A stretch of 64,000 nt of DNA from Primula veris (Eukaryota; Streptophyta; Magnoliopsida; Ericales; Primulaceae), in assembly GCA_963682055.1 (NCBI GenBank), contig OY821745.1, positions 1,991,501-2,055,500 on the forward strand, given 5' to 3'. Made by a program: the position numbers and the translations under genes. The notes beneath the pieces were generated by a model. That model was not told where the DNA came from, searched no databases, and was given only the letters and a program-made list of their open reading frames with translations. Of this stretch, positions 34,053-45,500 are shown piece by piece (the stretch's first letter is position 1; the number at the start of each line of letters is the position of its first letter).

Positions 34053-35440
34053 CACCCGAGACACGAGACACGAGCGAGCGCGCGTATGTGGTACACACTA
34101 ATACTCTTAGGTGTATGTGGACATGTTAGTTTAATAACTACATGGGTTGGTATGGTATATATATTGTAAGATTAACTCTTAATCTTCCAATATGGGATTA
34201 TACTAAATGGTTTTTCTCATTAACCATTTCGTTTTTCCAGATTTGAGCTTCCGAGGTACCAACTTTGAAGCCACTTTGTATTCACACCCATTCTCCGAAT
34301 AGGTCATGTGATATACCGTTACGAAGCTCGTCACACGGGCTACTCAACCACGTTGATTACGGTATAAACAACTCAGCGCTGTTACACGAAATAATGACTC
34401 GAAGTTGGTCCAGTGACCATTCGGAAACACCCATGTTTTCACATGTTTTTCCAACAAAGACTACAATCATGGTGGATGAAAAACCCGCAATCTGAGCACC
34501 CAAAGTTGGAATCATACACTGGATAGCCACATATCCTGCAGTTAAGGCCATAGGCCCATAAAGGCCATAATTAAGTTTTGTTACGATGGTGGATTCTTAG
34601 CTAGCAGTTCTATAATTGAGTATTTTTTTGGCAAAAATACATGTAAAAAAAGGAAAATTTGGTACAATCTAAACAATATATTTCAATTGGATTTATAGAC
34701 CCTCAAATTTTTTTATTGCCCAAAAAGTATTGCCGTAATAGATTTGGCAGTATGTTTACCTAACAGGCATATTTGTATTTATATTTAAGTAGTTTATAAT
34801 GCCAAATAACAACAACTTTTTAGATCCAAAAAAGTATACGTATGATAGTATTTCTAACAAATTCAAATTTATTTGAATTAAGTGAAAGATTGATTGTGGA
34901 CACGTACGTGTTTTTTAATACATAAGTTCTCATCTTGCACCCAAATGAAATTGCCTAACAAAAAAGTTTCCAGCGGTATCTGGGTATTACCACCTAATTT
35001 CTCTCTTACCTGCAGTCGGATTGGCCATCCTTGCTCTTCGAAAAAGACAAAGGGTGGTGGTGTTTCTCATGTGTTTGCGTGGAAAAGCACTTAGTGTGAA
35101 GAGAAAAATGACAATCATGACATTGGTACGAGTAGCTCCCGCCAATGCATAGCGTTTGACATCCATTGCACGTGTTTGTGGTGTCGATTTCATCGCAAAC
35201 GAGGGTCAAAGAGTGAAGAGGATGAAGAGGGTGGATGACGATTTGGGGTAACTCTATACAGGAAAAGTGAACCCAATAATCGCAACGGGAGCAGCTATAG
35301 CCATCAGTACCTTCGATCTTGAGCTTGCAATGGAAACAGTTAATGGTCACCAATTCTCGTTTATCGTCGTACCATTCGTTATATCCTGGTATAGCAGAAA
35401 ATTTCAAGCAATGTTTGTGGCACGGATCTCCGAATCCCAT

Positions 35441-36016
35441 CTCTCTCTCTTCCTCTCTTCAAGTCAGCTTAAAGCAAGAAACAACAACTAGTTTTGGATA
35501 AGGTTTTCTATAATACAAAAAGCATAGCTAAAACATGGAAATGGATACCTAAAGTAGTAATGTTCAGAATTCAGATATTATAACACACATCAGGAATCAT
35601 TCAATATAGCTAGAAAATAGGGAAAAAAAACTAATGATTATATTATTTCACGAGTCAAGCCCCATGATAGCTTTTCCGATCAAAATGCATTACTAACATT
35701 AACAGGAAATGATGACATTACGATCTACATTTAAAAGACATCTAGTGCTAATGAAACTATTTTATTAAGACATGGCAAAAAAATAACATAATTAACACTT
35801 TTAATCTTTACTTTTCAAAGCAAAAAAAATATACGATGACTTATTTTTTACTGTTTATGGCCCTTATTATATCTCATATTGATCGCCGTGATCAAAGTGA
35901 TCTAAACAACAAGTTCAAGAGAAAAAAATTTTCTTAAAAAAGAGATTAGCCATGTTGATTCAGTGCAAAAAACCAGTTCAAAACATGCAATATCAAATGA
36001 ATCACCAGTTTAATAC
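35441..36016. other. Upstream region of DC1 gene 1
   Basis: AT-rich; includes the probable promoter and leader of DC1 gene 1. A CTCTCTCTC-type run (35443-35458) covers the start region. No other feature recognised. Confidence 0.45.
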
Positions 36017-36361
36017 TGTTGGGGTCGATACAGGCGAATCAATGAAAGACAGAAATACTAAAACGAGCACACACTCTTTGATAACGGAGTTCACCCAAAT
36101 TGGCTACGTCTCCGGGCCGCTACACGTGGCACTTAATATTATTAAGAGGATTACAATTGTAATCTAGCCTAGTTACAAGCTATGGTTCCCTCGCAAATAG
36201 AACTCTCTCTATATAATATAAAGGTGTTGTGTAAATGTGTAATTAAAATGCAAGATATTGGGGCATATAAATAGGACCCTTAGTGGGTCATATTACAATT
36301 CCAAGTGATGTGTGATAATTGGAAAACATGGCCAAACCTCATTTGGCTCCACAACTCAACA
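36017..36361 (-). repeat. 3' LTR of the 36-41 kb Copia element
   Basis: 345 bases. Differs from the LTR at 40505-40848 by only a handful of substitutions and one extra G at the beginning, suggesting a comparatively recent insertion. Confidence 0.95.
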
Positions 36362-36538
36362 ATCTCCCACTTGGAGTCAAATGTCGAGTGCTTCAAAAGA
36401 AATCCACTTATCCCCGATCACCGAACTCACTGTGCTCCACCGAGCAGAATGCTCCCATCGGTATCCTTGTATAGTAATTGATACTCTGCCGTCATCGGCG
36501 AGTTACTCATTCTTCCAGTGTAGCGGCGACCCTGAGTT

Positions 36539-37072
36539 TCAAGCTCGGAGCCCTACTGAGGTTGCACACAGCCTCAGTTTGTCGATTGTAACAGTCTTCG
36601 TTAGCATATCGGCGGGGTTCTTAGCACCCTCAATCTTTTCTAGCGCGAAGATTCCATCTTCTAGAACAGCCCGGATAAAATGGTAACGAATCTGTATGTG
36701 CTTTGTGCGTGAATGAAATACAGGATTCTTAGCTAGCTGAACTGCACTTTGACTATCACAGTGCAGAACTCCCTTGTCGATTTTCTGACCGAGCTCCTTT
36801 AAGAAACATTGCAACCAAATCATCTCTTTGCTTGCTTCCGTCACCGCGACGTACTCAGCCTCTGTGGTCGACAATGCAACAATCTTTTGCAACTTAGATG
36901 TCCAACTCACAGCAGTACCACCGAAGGTACAAACACATCCCGTTGTGCTCTTTCGGCTGTCCAGATCACTGGCCATGTCAGCATCCACATAGCCGTGCAG
37001 GCCTTCCGAGGTCTTTCGGAAACATAATGCCAAACTCACGGTACCCGAGAGATATCTCAATATCCACTTCAC
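36539..37072 (-). pseudogene. Copia RNase H domain
   Basis: Same frame as the RT part and separated from it only by the TAG. Motifs: MKWILRYLSGT, YVDADMASDLDSRKSTTG, SLSTTEAEYVA-type ALSTTEAEYVAVTEA, CDSQSAVQLAKNPVFH, and NPADMLTK near the end. Confidence 0.92.
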
Positions 37073-37078
37073 AGCTTC

Positions 37079-38974
37079 CTAATGGTGCTTTCCTGGGTTA
37101 CTCATGTAACGACTGACAACTCCCACTGCATGGGCAATGTCCGGTCTTGTACACACCATAGCGTACATCAAGCTACCAATTGCTGAAGCGTAGGGTATGT
37201 TCGACATACGATCCTTTCCTTCCTCGTTTAAGGGTGATTGTTTCTTCGACAAGCTAAAGTGTGCGGCTAGCGGTGAGCCTACAGCCTTGGCATCACTCAT
37301 GCTAAACCGTGCCAACACTTTCTTTACATACTCGGCTTGCGACAGAAACAGGGACCCATCCCTTCCTCGGGAAATCCTCATACCGAGGATCTGATTTGCG
37401 GCACCCAAATCTTTCATCTCGAACTGTTTCGCCAACTGTTGCTTCACCTTGTTAATCTCAACAAGGCTCGACCCGGCGAGCAACATGTCATCTACATACA
37501 AAAGTAGTATGGCGTACGAAGAGTTCGCAAATCTCTTCACGAAACACCAGTGATCACTATCACTTCTTTCGAACCCGGTATCCGCCATGAAACTGTCAAA
37601 CTTCTTATACCACTGCCGTGGTGCTTGTTTTAGCCCATACAAGCTCTTCCTCAGTTTGCAGACCAGTTTCTCTTTTCCCTTTTCGGCAAACCCTTCAGGT
37701 TGGAGCATGTAAATTTCTTCATCGAGATCTCCATGGAGAAAGGCAGTTTTCACATCTAACTGCTCGAGATGAAGATTCGCATTTACAACAATGCTCAACA
37801 ATAGCCGAATAGTTGTCATCTTTACGACTGGTGAAAAGATCTCGGTGTAGTCAATTCCTGCCTTTTGATGGAACCCTTTGACTACTAGGCGTGCCTTATA
37901 CCGTTTCGTGCCATCTTGTTCCTCCTTTAGATGGAACACCCATTTGTTGCTCAGTGCCCTTTTCCCCTTGGGCAGTTCGGCTAACTGCCAAGTCACATTC
38001 TTCTCGAGCGACTTCATCTCATCCTTCATCGCGAGCTCCCACTTGCTCGAGTCTTTCAGCTCCAGAGCTTCCTCTCTACTTTCGGGCTCGCCTGCATCAC
38101 TGAGCAATATGTAATGCAGGGAAGGAGAGTACCGGGCAGGAGGTCTCTTCTCGCGATGACCTCGGCCCAACTCAGGTCGGGGAGTTTGGGGCAGCTCCTC
38201 GTCCTCTTCAGCATCTGCTGGAGGGTTGTCGAGCACCAATGGCTCATCTTCAGTGTCATTTTCCAACTCTCTTGGAAACACATTCATGTCGACCATACTA
38301 CTTTCCTCGGACGGGAGCGCATCTTCTTCCACCACTGCACTTTGTCGATCTTTGTACAAAATGCCTTCGTTGAAGATGACATCCTTACTGCGAATGATCC
38401 TCTTTGTTTGACCATCCCAGAAGCGATATCCGAATTCAGCTCCACCGTACCCCACAAAGTAACACACTTTGGATTTCGCGTCAAGCTTGGTACGATCATT
38501 TATGTCGACATGGATATATGACAGACAACCGAACACTCGCAAGTGTTCATAAGAGATAGGCTTTCCTATCCACTCTTCTTCGGGAATTCTTCTCTCTATT
38601 GGCACTGAGGGTCCGCGGTTAATGAGATAAACCGCCGTGCTTACTGCATGTGCCCACAGGGCTTTGGGCAACCCACTTTGCAGTCTCATACTCCTAGCAC
38701 GCTCATTGATTGTTCGGTTCATTCGCTCGGCCACGCCATTCTGCTGTGGCGTTCTTCGGATGGTCTTCTCCATTCGAATGCCTCTCTGAGCACAGAACTC
38801 TACGAACTTCGCATCAATGTACTCTCCGCCATTGTCGGACCTCAAACACTTGAGTTTATTCCCGGTCTCCAGTTCAACCATGGCCTTCCATTCTTGGAAT
38901 TTCTTAAACATCTCAGACTTGTGTTTCAAGAAGTAGACCCATGTCTTCCTCGTCGAATCATCGATGAAGGTCAC
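37079..38974 (-). pseudogene. Copia integrase core and reverse transcriptase
   Basis: Continuous 631-codon frame. The integrase core shows FIDDSTRKTWVYFLK, LRSDNGGEY and NGVAERMNRT; then an acidic spacer; then reverse transcriptase with NKWVFHLKEEQDG, VKTAFLHGDLDEEIYM, LYGLKQAPRQWY and catalytic YVDDML, followed by the ARPDIAHAVG-like RT/RNase H junction. It ends at a TAG where a conserved Trp is expected (GKHH-stop-EA). Confidence 0.93.
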
Positions 38975-39016
38975 ATAGTACTGAGCTCCTCCTAGTGAGG
39001 TTACTGGAGAGGGTCC

Positions 39017-39631
39017 CTATACATCTGAGTGGACCAGTGCTAGCTTCTCCTCCTTAGGAGCTTTTCCACCTTTCCGGAAGCTCACTTTCTTCTGCTTCCT
39101 GAAGATGCAACCTTCGCACATGTCGAGGTTGACAGACTTCAAGCCTGGAAGTTTGCTGTCCTTTGCTAACACCTTCATCCCCTTCTCACTCATGTGACCC
39201 AACCGTCGATGCCATAGTTCCGAGCAGTTTTGCAACACAGCTGCCGCCACTGTACACTCCTCATCAGTCGTCATGTACAGCGTACCGACCTTGCTCCCTC
39301 GGGCTATCACCATAGCTCCTCGTGAAACTTTCCAAGCTCCACAGCTAAACGAAATGGAGTGCCTTTCGGCATCGAGTTGACCTACTGAAATCAGATTCTT
39401 GGTCAACCTCGGGACATGCCTCACTTTCGTTAGCTTCCATACCGACCCGTTTGGAATGCGAATTTTCACATCGCCCATTCCAACAACATCCAACGCTTCT
39501 CCGTCGGCTAGATACACTTTACCGAAATTACCCGCAGTGTAATTTTCGAATAAATCCTTCTGAGCGGTCGTGTGAAATGATGCCCCAGAGTCTAGAATCC
39601 ACGAATCTATGTCTCTCTGCACGGCAAGCAT
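39017..39631 (-). pseudogene. Copia protease and integrase N-terminus
   Basis: Protease motif SWILDSGASFH with the active-site DSG intact, then VRHVPRLTKNLISVGQLD, the HHCC zinc-binding region (LWHRRLGHMSEKG...CEGC), and LALVHSDV. It ends in an in-frame TAG where Copia integrases have a conserved Trp. Confidence 0.88.
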
Positions 39632-39643
39632 TAGACAGTCACC

Positions 39644-40479
39644 CTAATCCTCGTCGCTTGCAATATTAGCCCCGTGATCACGGCTGGTACTCTTCTTCGG
39701 CTGCTTGCACTCATGACTGAAGTGCCCCATACCCTGGCAGTTATAGCACCGAAGATTCTTCTTACTTCGGTCGCTATCTTTACCTCCTCGGCTTAGCCCT
39801 CTTCTACCTCGGGATCTTGAACATCCTCTAACGTCCCATACCCTGGCTTTACCCCGGTCTCTTGAACCCATGTTCAAGGCTGCTCCATCATTTGAGCATT
39901 CACCCATATCTAATCTCCTGAGTTCCTCAGCGAGTATTTGATCTCGGATGCCGTTGTAAGTCAGTTTCTCCTTTCCAATTGAGTTGCTAACAGCAGCTCG
40001 CATGAATTCCCAACTGTTCGGTAGAGATGCTAGCAGTATAAGGGCTCTCACTTCGTCTTCAAAAGTTATCTCCACCGCATCCAACTGATTTACGGTGTCG
40101 ATGAATTTGTTCACGTGACTCGCGACAGGTGTCCCCTCAGCCATGTGTAGGTTGAACAACTTACGCATGAGATGTACCTTGTTGTTCGCGGATGGTTTCT
40201 CATACATGTCGGTGAGGATCTTCATCATCCTTATCGTCGTCGTCTCTCTTGCGACGTTATGTGCTACACTCCTAGATAGTGTTAGGCGGATCACTCCCAA
40301 CACTTGTCGGTCTAAGAGTTTCCACGCCTCCTCGGTGGTCGTGGTCGGCCTTTCCTCAAGGAGAAGTGGCTGATGCATCTTCCTCCCATAAAGGTAGTCC
40401 TCTATTTGCTTTCTCCAGAATGCGAAGTCCTTCCCGTCGAACTTATCGATCCCGTGTGCGGTTCTGTCTTTTTCGCCAT
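39644..40479 (-). pseudogene. Copia gag with CCHC zinc knuckle
   Basis: An ATG at 40479 opens a frame that needs a one-base shift in the A-run just after it to reach the conserved gag frame (FDGKDFAFWRKQIEDYL). From 40378 on the frame is open: WKLLDRQVLGVIRLTLS, LFNLHMAEGTPVASHVNKF, then the knuckle CYNCQGMGHFSHEC. It stops with a TAG at 39644-39646 after SDED, just before the protease. Confidence 0.85.
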
Positions 40480-40490
40480 CGATCTTCCGA

Positions 40491-40502
40491 GCTCTGATAC
40501 CA
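40491..40502 (-). promoter_or_regulatory. Primer-binding site (initiator tRNA-Met)
   Basis: Minus strand TGGTATCAGAGC, complementary to the 3' end of plant initiator tRNA-Met and the usual primer site in Copia elements, two bases from the 5' LTR. Confidence 0.93.
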
Positions 40503-40504
40503 CT

Positions 40505-40848
40505 TGTTGGGTCGATACAGGCGAATCAATGAAAGACAGAAATACTAAAACGAGCACACACTCTTTGATAACGGAGTTCACCCAAATTGGCTACGTCTCC
40601 GGGCCGCTACACGTGGCACTTAATATTATTAAGAGGATTACAATTGTAATCTAGCCTAGTTACAAGCTATGGTTCTCTCGCAAATAGAACTCTCTCTATA
40701 TAATATAAATGTGTTGTGTAAAAGTGTAATTAAAATACAAGATATTAGGGCATATAAATAGGACCCTTAGTGAGTCATATTACAATTCCAAGTGATGTGG
40801 GATAATTGGAAAACATGGCCAAACCTCATTTGGCTCCACAACTCAACA
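40505..40848 (-). repeat. 5' LTR of the 36-41 kb Copia element
   Basis: 344 bases, TGTTGGG...CTCAACA. The primer site lies immediately left of it in window coordinates, which fixes it as the 5' LTR of a minus-strand element. Confidence 0.95.
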
Positions 40849-42584
40849 AGTACGAATTAAGGAGAAAGTTAAAAAACTCTCATCTCACTTAGACAAACTA
40901 GTTGAACAAAAATTTCATACTATTACATCTTGAATTCTGTATATACTTGCTATTACATAAGTGGTTTCATTCTGGTTCAAAACATATACAGTATTAGAGT
41001 ACCCTCGCACTTGTTATTTTTTATTATGCTACAGTACTGCTGAACTTAATGAATGTGTGGTTTGAAGATGTGCTAAGGATGTATTTTTGGAGATTCGAGG
41101 ACCAGATGCTTGTAATATGTTATAGTAGTATTACGTCTTAATAAATTTGTACGACTTTATATTTTTTATTTCCGAAATGGCGTGCAGTGCAGAGTTATAT
41201 AATTAAATCTTGAAATGCCAACCAACAGTAATATAGTCAACTCCACAATCCTTGGTGTAAATAAAATTAAGTTTTTGTTTGCTGGATAAAAAAATAACCC
41301 TAAGAATTGACTTCAAAATACTTAATAACTATATAACTGTGACAAATGTTTATCCTTTTACGAGTAGGGCAATGGTTTATACATGTTGTGGTACGTTCGG
41401 CGAGAAAGCAACAAATAATGATGGTCGAGTCTCATATTCGAAAAATTATCTGGTCCTCATTTCCAACACTGCCATAGACAGTTTTTTTTGGAGGGTGCAT
41501 GACTGCCATAGACGAGTTGAAAAATGAAATTATCGCAATGATGCCCAGTTTCTATATATATGAGGAGTTTTTTTACTTTTCAGTTGATTTTGTTTTGTTG
41601 AGTTTTTACTCAAAAACTTGGTCTGAATCAGTAATTCCAGACCTTCATTAGTGGTTACTACTTCAGAGAATATTTAGTGTGACATTCACATACACACTGA
41701 CTATTGACATGCATATGAAACAAGTTGAGATAAAATTATTCAGCAATACCACTTCTTCTAAGTTAGCTCCTGAGTTTTTTAATCACGTAACTTACATTAT
41801 CTATCTGGCTTGAGAAAAGAATGAAAAATAAAACTTTTTTAAGAGTAAATGGGCAGATATATATATATATATAATTCAGAATCTAAGATAGTGAATTATT
41901 TCACAACTTTCAAATGGGCATCCAGTTAGGCTTTATGTTTTTATTTTATTTTGCATTTCACAAAATAACTTCTCCTTGTTCCAATGATTCAACTTTCAAA
42001 TCATCTGCATGCAAACTGATGCATGCAAGAATGGAACCAGAAACCCTAAATGAGAGGAGTTAATATTCGATATAATTTTTTTTCCTTGATATTCTATATT
42101 CTCTACTTATATCATCACTCATCATTAATATAGTTAACTCTACAATCCTAAAATCAAATTGTTTTTATTGCAAGGTAAAATTACCTGATAGGATAATATA
42201 GTTTAATGTCAATGTCAATTTTATTTAAAAAGCCGTTCACAAACGTAACCAGAGGTTATCGAAAATTATGTCAAAATGAGCCATTTAGTCATCTCCTCTA
42301 TAGCAAAAGAACATTACTCCATAATTGGATAAAAAGCTCCGATACAAATTGATCGATTGTTGAAAACTTAACAAGCTCAAAAGATTTGATCTCTGTGATA
42401 ATGAAGAAAACGCAAGCTAATAGCAAATAGGATCACCCAAGTAACCAAATGTGATATACTTAATTAAACACAAAACATAAAGAGTGCCAAATATCGTTGA
42501 CATATGAACAATAAAGTGAAGGGTCAAACAAGACCAACACAGCCAACCCCGGTAGAGTAGCTTTATCGAAAACCAGTCATGATT
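40849..42584. other. Intergenic region between the Copia element and DC1 gene 2
   Basis: About 1.7 kb of AT-rich DNA with a short (TA)n run near 41857-41873. No supported gene; the open frame at 41279-41527 matches nothing I recognise. Confidence 0.45.
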
Positions 42585-45500
42585 TTAATACCATGGGAGC
42601 CCATATTTCCGAGCGCCTACCTCGGTATTAGTTTGAAACTTTAGTTTTTGAACTTCTGTCAGATCTTGACACTCTAGATCATATCGAAAGTGACGCTTCT
42701 TTTTCGAAGTAGTTACACATGTCACATGAGAAGTGGCGTAACTTTTACACGTGTCCATGCACCGGTAGGCAGCTAGATTCGGATTCAAACCCTTTTCACA
42801 AGCATCACAAATATACTCATCGTCTAACTCGTTAAGATCGTAAACAAGCTCAAGAGGGTGTTTATGTACTTCATGCCGAATAATATTTGGAAGCAAAGCA
42901 CATTCCGTATGGATATAGAAAGAACAACGAGGGTAATTACAAACGAACATGGGTACACCATCATCGATACAAGTACAACACGCCTCACATTTAATTTTTC
43001 CATCGGTGTTACGTCGACAAAATATACGGTGTCGATTAATTACTTGTTTTATCAACGGAGCCACCAATATGCATTGCACATCAAATATTGATCTACCATC
43101 CAATGATATGTAAGCATAACCAGCTATCGGATACTTACACTGACTGCAACTTGATAAATTATCAGGAAATGGAGGTTCTGAGAGAACATAAATTAATTCA
43201 CTAAGGCAAACTTTCCATGGCAAGTCGGCGCAAGATTTATGAAAGTATATTTGGCATGACGAGCATGAGTATGTTGGTGGAAATATTAGTACACTACAAA
43301 TAGGGCAATAAAGATCGTCGATTTGTTGCTCATTTAAGAGGTTTAAGGAATCCAATCCCAACAGTGTTGGATCATTGACAATTGCTTCGAATTCGCTAAA
43401 ATGATTTGATTCCCAATCTTTAACACCTAGGTACTTAGCTGGAGTGTGGACTACTTTGTTGCATTTGGGACAACATAGTACATTGCCAGCTTCTTTGATT
43501 CCCAATCCTGCAAGTCGTAAAAAAAAAAAAAAAAAAAAAATTATAATTGTACTCCTGCGAGTAGTCATTATATAATGCTTGGTTCCAATTTTGAAATTAA
43601 CTCGGATTTGATTGATTGCAACTTTCAAACTGGGGTGTTATTCTTAAAAAGAGAAATGATGTGACAGATCTATCATAAAAATTGAGTTTTTTTTTCCTGA
43701 AACCACTAGAAGTTTTAAGCAAGATGAACCAGGTTTTTTCGGCAACCTCATTCGAACGATTAAAAATTAAGAAGAGCGGAAGAAAAAACTTCTTTTAGTC
43801 ATGGGGTATTTGAGTGTTGAGATTTTTTTTGATAATGAGGTGGTATATATTAACCTTGATTTACATCAAAGGCTGAACTCCATATTTTAACTTTCCCCAA
43901 ATCGAATTCGAAAAACGGGCCATAAATTAGATTGTTTTAATTTTACATGGTATAATATACATTAGACTTTTCAGACGTTTTTCATTATAACTTATTAATT
44001 AGACCATTTTTACATCAAGATATTTTAAATAGACTATGTTCCTTGAGTTATCTAATTTTATTAGAAGAGTCAAATATGTTAGTTTTCATAAGATGAGTGA
44101 TCATTGCTTTCATTTTCTTCATGAACTATAGGACTAAGTTTATTTTTAAGAAATTAATGGAACAAGGTTGTAATTTTATACGCCCCTCATATTATTCCGT
44201 AGTCTCTTAACTTATAACATGCGGTTAAAATACTCGTACTTGGTTACCATGTTTTTTTAGCTTAGTACTCCTATTTTTATTTTATTTTGACTATATATAA
44301 CATGTACTTTATATTATTCAACATGTGAAGGCTCAAATCCAATATTCATGGATTGTACTCTCTAGCCGTTTCTGGTCTTTTTGTATTTGATTCGTGAAAA
44401 AGTAGTCACAAACTTTATGAACAATGATAGAATTGGTCGACTTTTTGAATAAACCATATCAACACATCAAGAAATTTGATAAATCAGCCATCTAAAGAGA
44501 CCAAATAAGTTTTTTTCAAAATGAAATGTTGTTTTTCTTTTGTGAGTTTCCTCGAAAACCAAAACTTCCTAAGCAATTTTATTCAATAGCATATGGTATA
44601 TAGAGAGGTAACCGTACCACAGTTTGCTTGATTGTTCTCAACATCATTGTATATCTTTGCACCTTGAACAAATACTTGATAGCCAGAGCTTGAGTTATGA
44701 CGTGGGGAAGGGAAATATGTATCAAGGTTAGCAATCTCATAAAACTCAAATAGTGTCCTATCCGGCTCAATAATAGTACACAAACGAGGTTCATTCTTGA
44801 TAGATAGTCTAAGAGTTGAAAGTAAACCACTTGCGACGCAATTCAGATGAGCAACATAATCACACTCTCGACAACAATATATCCATAGTTCTGGATCAAT
44901 TTCCTCATTACAAAATTTGCAATTTCGGAAAGCTGAATCCTTATGTGCAAGTAAATAGAGGGGGTGGTCCGCATGGCTCTCATGATCAATCTTTCCGGAT
45001 AAAGCAAAACACTCTAGATGAAAGTTGTGTTCACCGTCGCACATTCTGGAACCTGTACCGATCTCCCCACAAGCTTCACATCGAAAATTGTTTCGATCGC
45101 AACGGAACTCAACATGATCGCCGATAAGAGGATGTGTAAAAATGATAGCGTCTCTATAACCTAAGGAGAATTCACAATCGGTGCATTTGAACAAACCATC
45201 ATCAATGTCAAAAAGCCATGTGAGAGTATGCTCCGGGTGTAGTGGGTGCTTAATTAAAGAAGGGAACATTAGCGTCTGGCCGTCGAAAACTTCATTGCAC
45301 TCTTCGCAGCCTAATAAGAAGCCATGGTTTTCCCTTTCCATGGGGTCTCTTACAAGCCTCAACGGGTGCTCGTGTGTATACCTGTTAGTAAAATAAACCT
45401 TGAATGATCAACATAAAACCTGAATAAACACATAAAAGTAACTAAACGTCATGAAGACCTTGTTGCTTGCAACTTTAAGTCCAACTTTTTTTTTGCTTAG

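Larger units (their letters stand above)
32978..34456 (-). mobile_element. Solo LTR of the intronic Copia family, inside a DC1 exon
   Basis: 1479 bases bounded by TGTTGG...CCAACA and flanked by the perfect duplication AAGAC (32973-32977 and 34457-34461). It shares segments with the LTRs at 21011-22358 and 25709-26983, such as GTGTGGTACACACTAA and the GTCATG(C/T)GATATACCGTT stretch. No internal retrotransposon DNA remains, as expected after recombination between two LTRs. It lies exactly between codons for HHDCS and the following Leu of the DC1 protein. Confidence 0.93.
30158..35440 (-). pseudogene. DC1-domain (Cys/His-rich C1) protein gene 1, interrupted by a solo LTR
   Basis: Minus-strand exons: 35440-35010; 34535-32761 (broken by an LTR at 32978-34456); 32455-31677; 31083-30158. 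Without the LTR and one copy of its AAGAC duplication the coding length is 2427 bases, 808 residues, all phases matching. The protein consists of about eight to ten Cys/His-rich DC1/C1_2 modules, e.g. HPLHPLHSLTLVC, C-x2-C...YSCSRCDYWVHFSC, CRICGYPVYDSNFGC, HPLHPEHTL, YYYCKKCDYIAHVRC and YSCSSCQIYFHKSC. DC1 proteins are a large plant family with putative zinc or lipid binding; precise function unknown. The intact paralogue at 42585-47226 has the same exon plan. The LTR brings many stops, so an uninterrupted protein is not expected unless the LTR is spliced out. Confidence 0.85.
36017..40848 (-). mobile_element. Almost complete Ty1/Copia element between the DC1 genes
   Basis: Short LTRs at 36017-36361 and 40505-40848 (TGTTGGG...CTCAACA) are nearly identical. 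Flanking 5-mers are AATAC (36012-36016) and AGTAC (40849-40853), a target duplication with one change. On the minus strand the 5' LTR is followed by a primer site complementary to initiator tRNA-Met (40491-40502), and a polypurine tract (AAGTGGGAGAT) precedes the 3' LTR. The coding order gag-protease-integrase-RT-RNase H is complete but broken by three in-frame stops and an early gag frameshift, so this copy is inactive. Confidence 0.95.

Noticed and set aside
33389..34169. Several open frames in 33389-34169, including Lys-Pro repeats
   Set aside because: They lie inside the solo LTR and arise from its short tandem repeats such as (GCCCAA)n.
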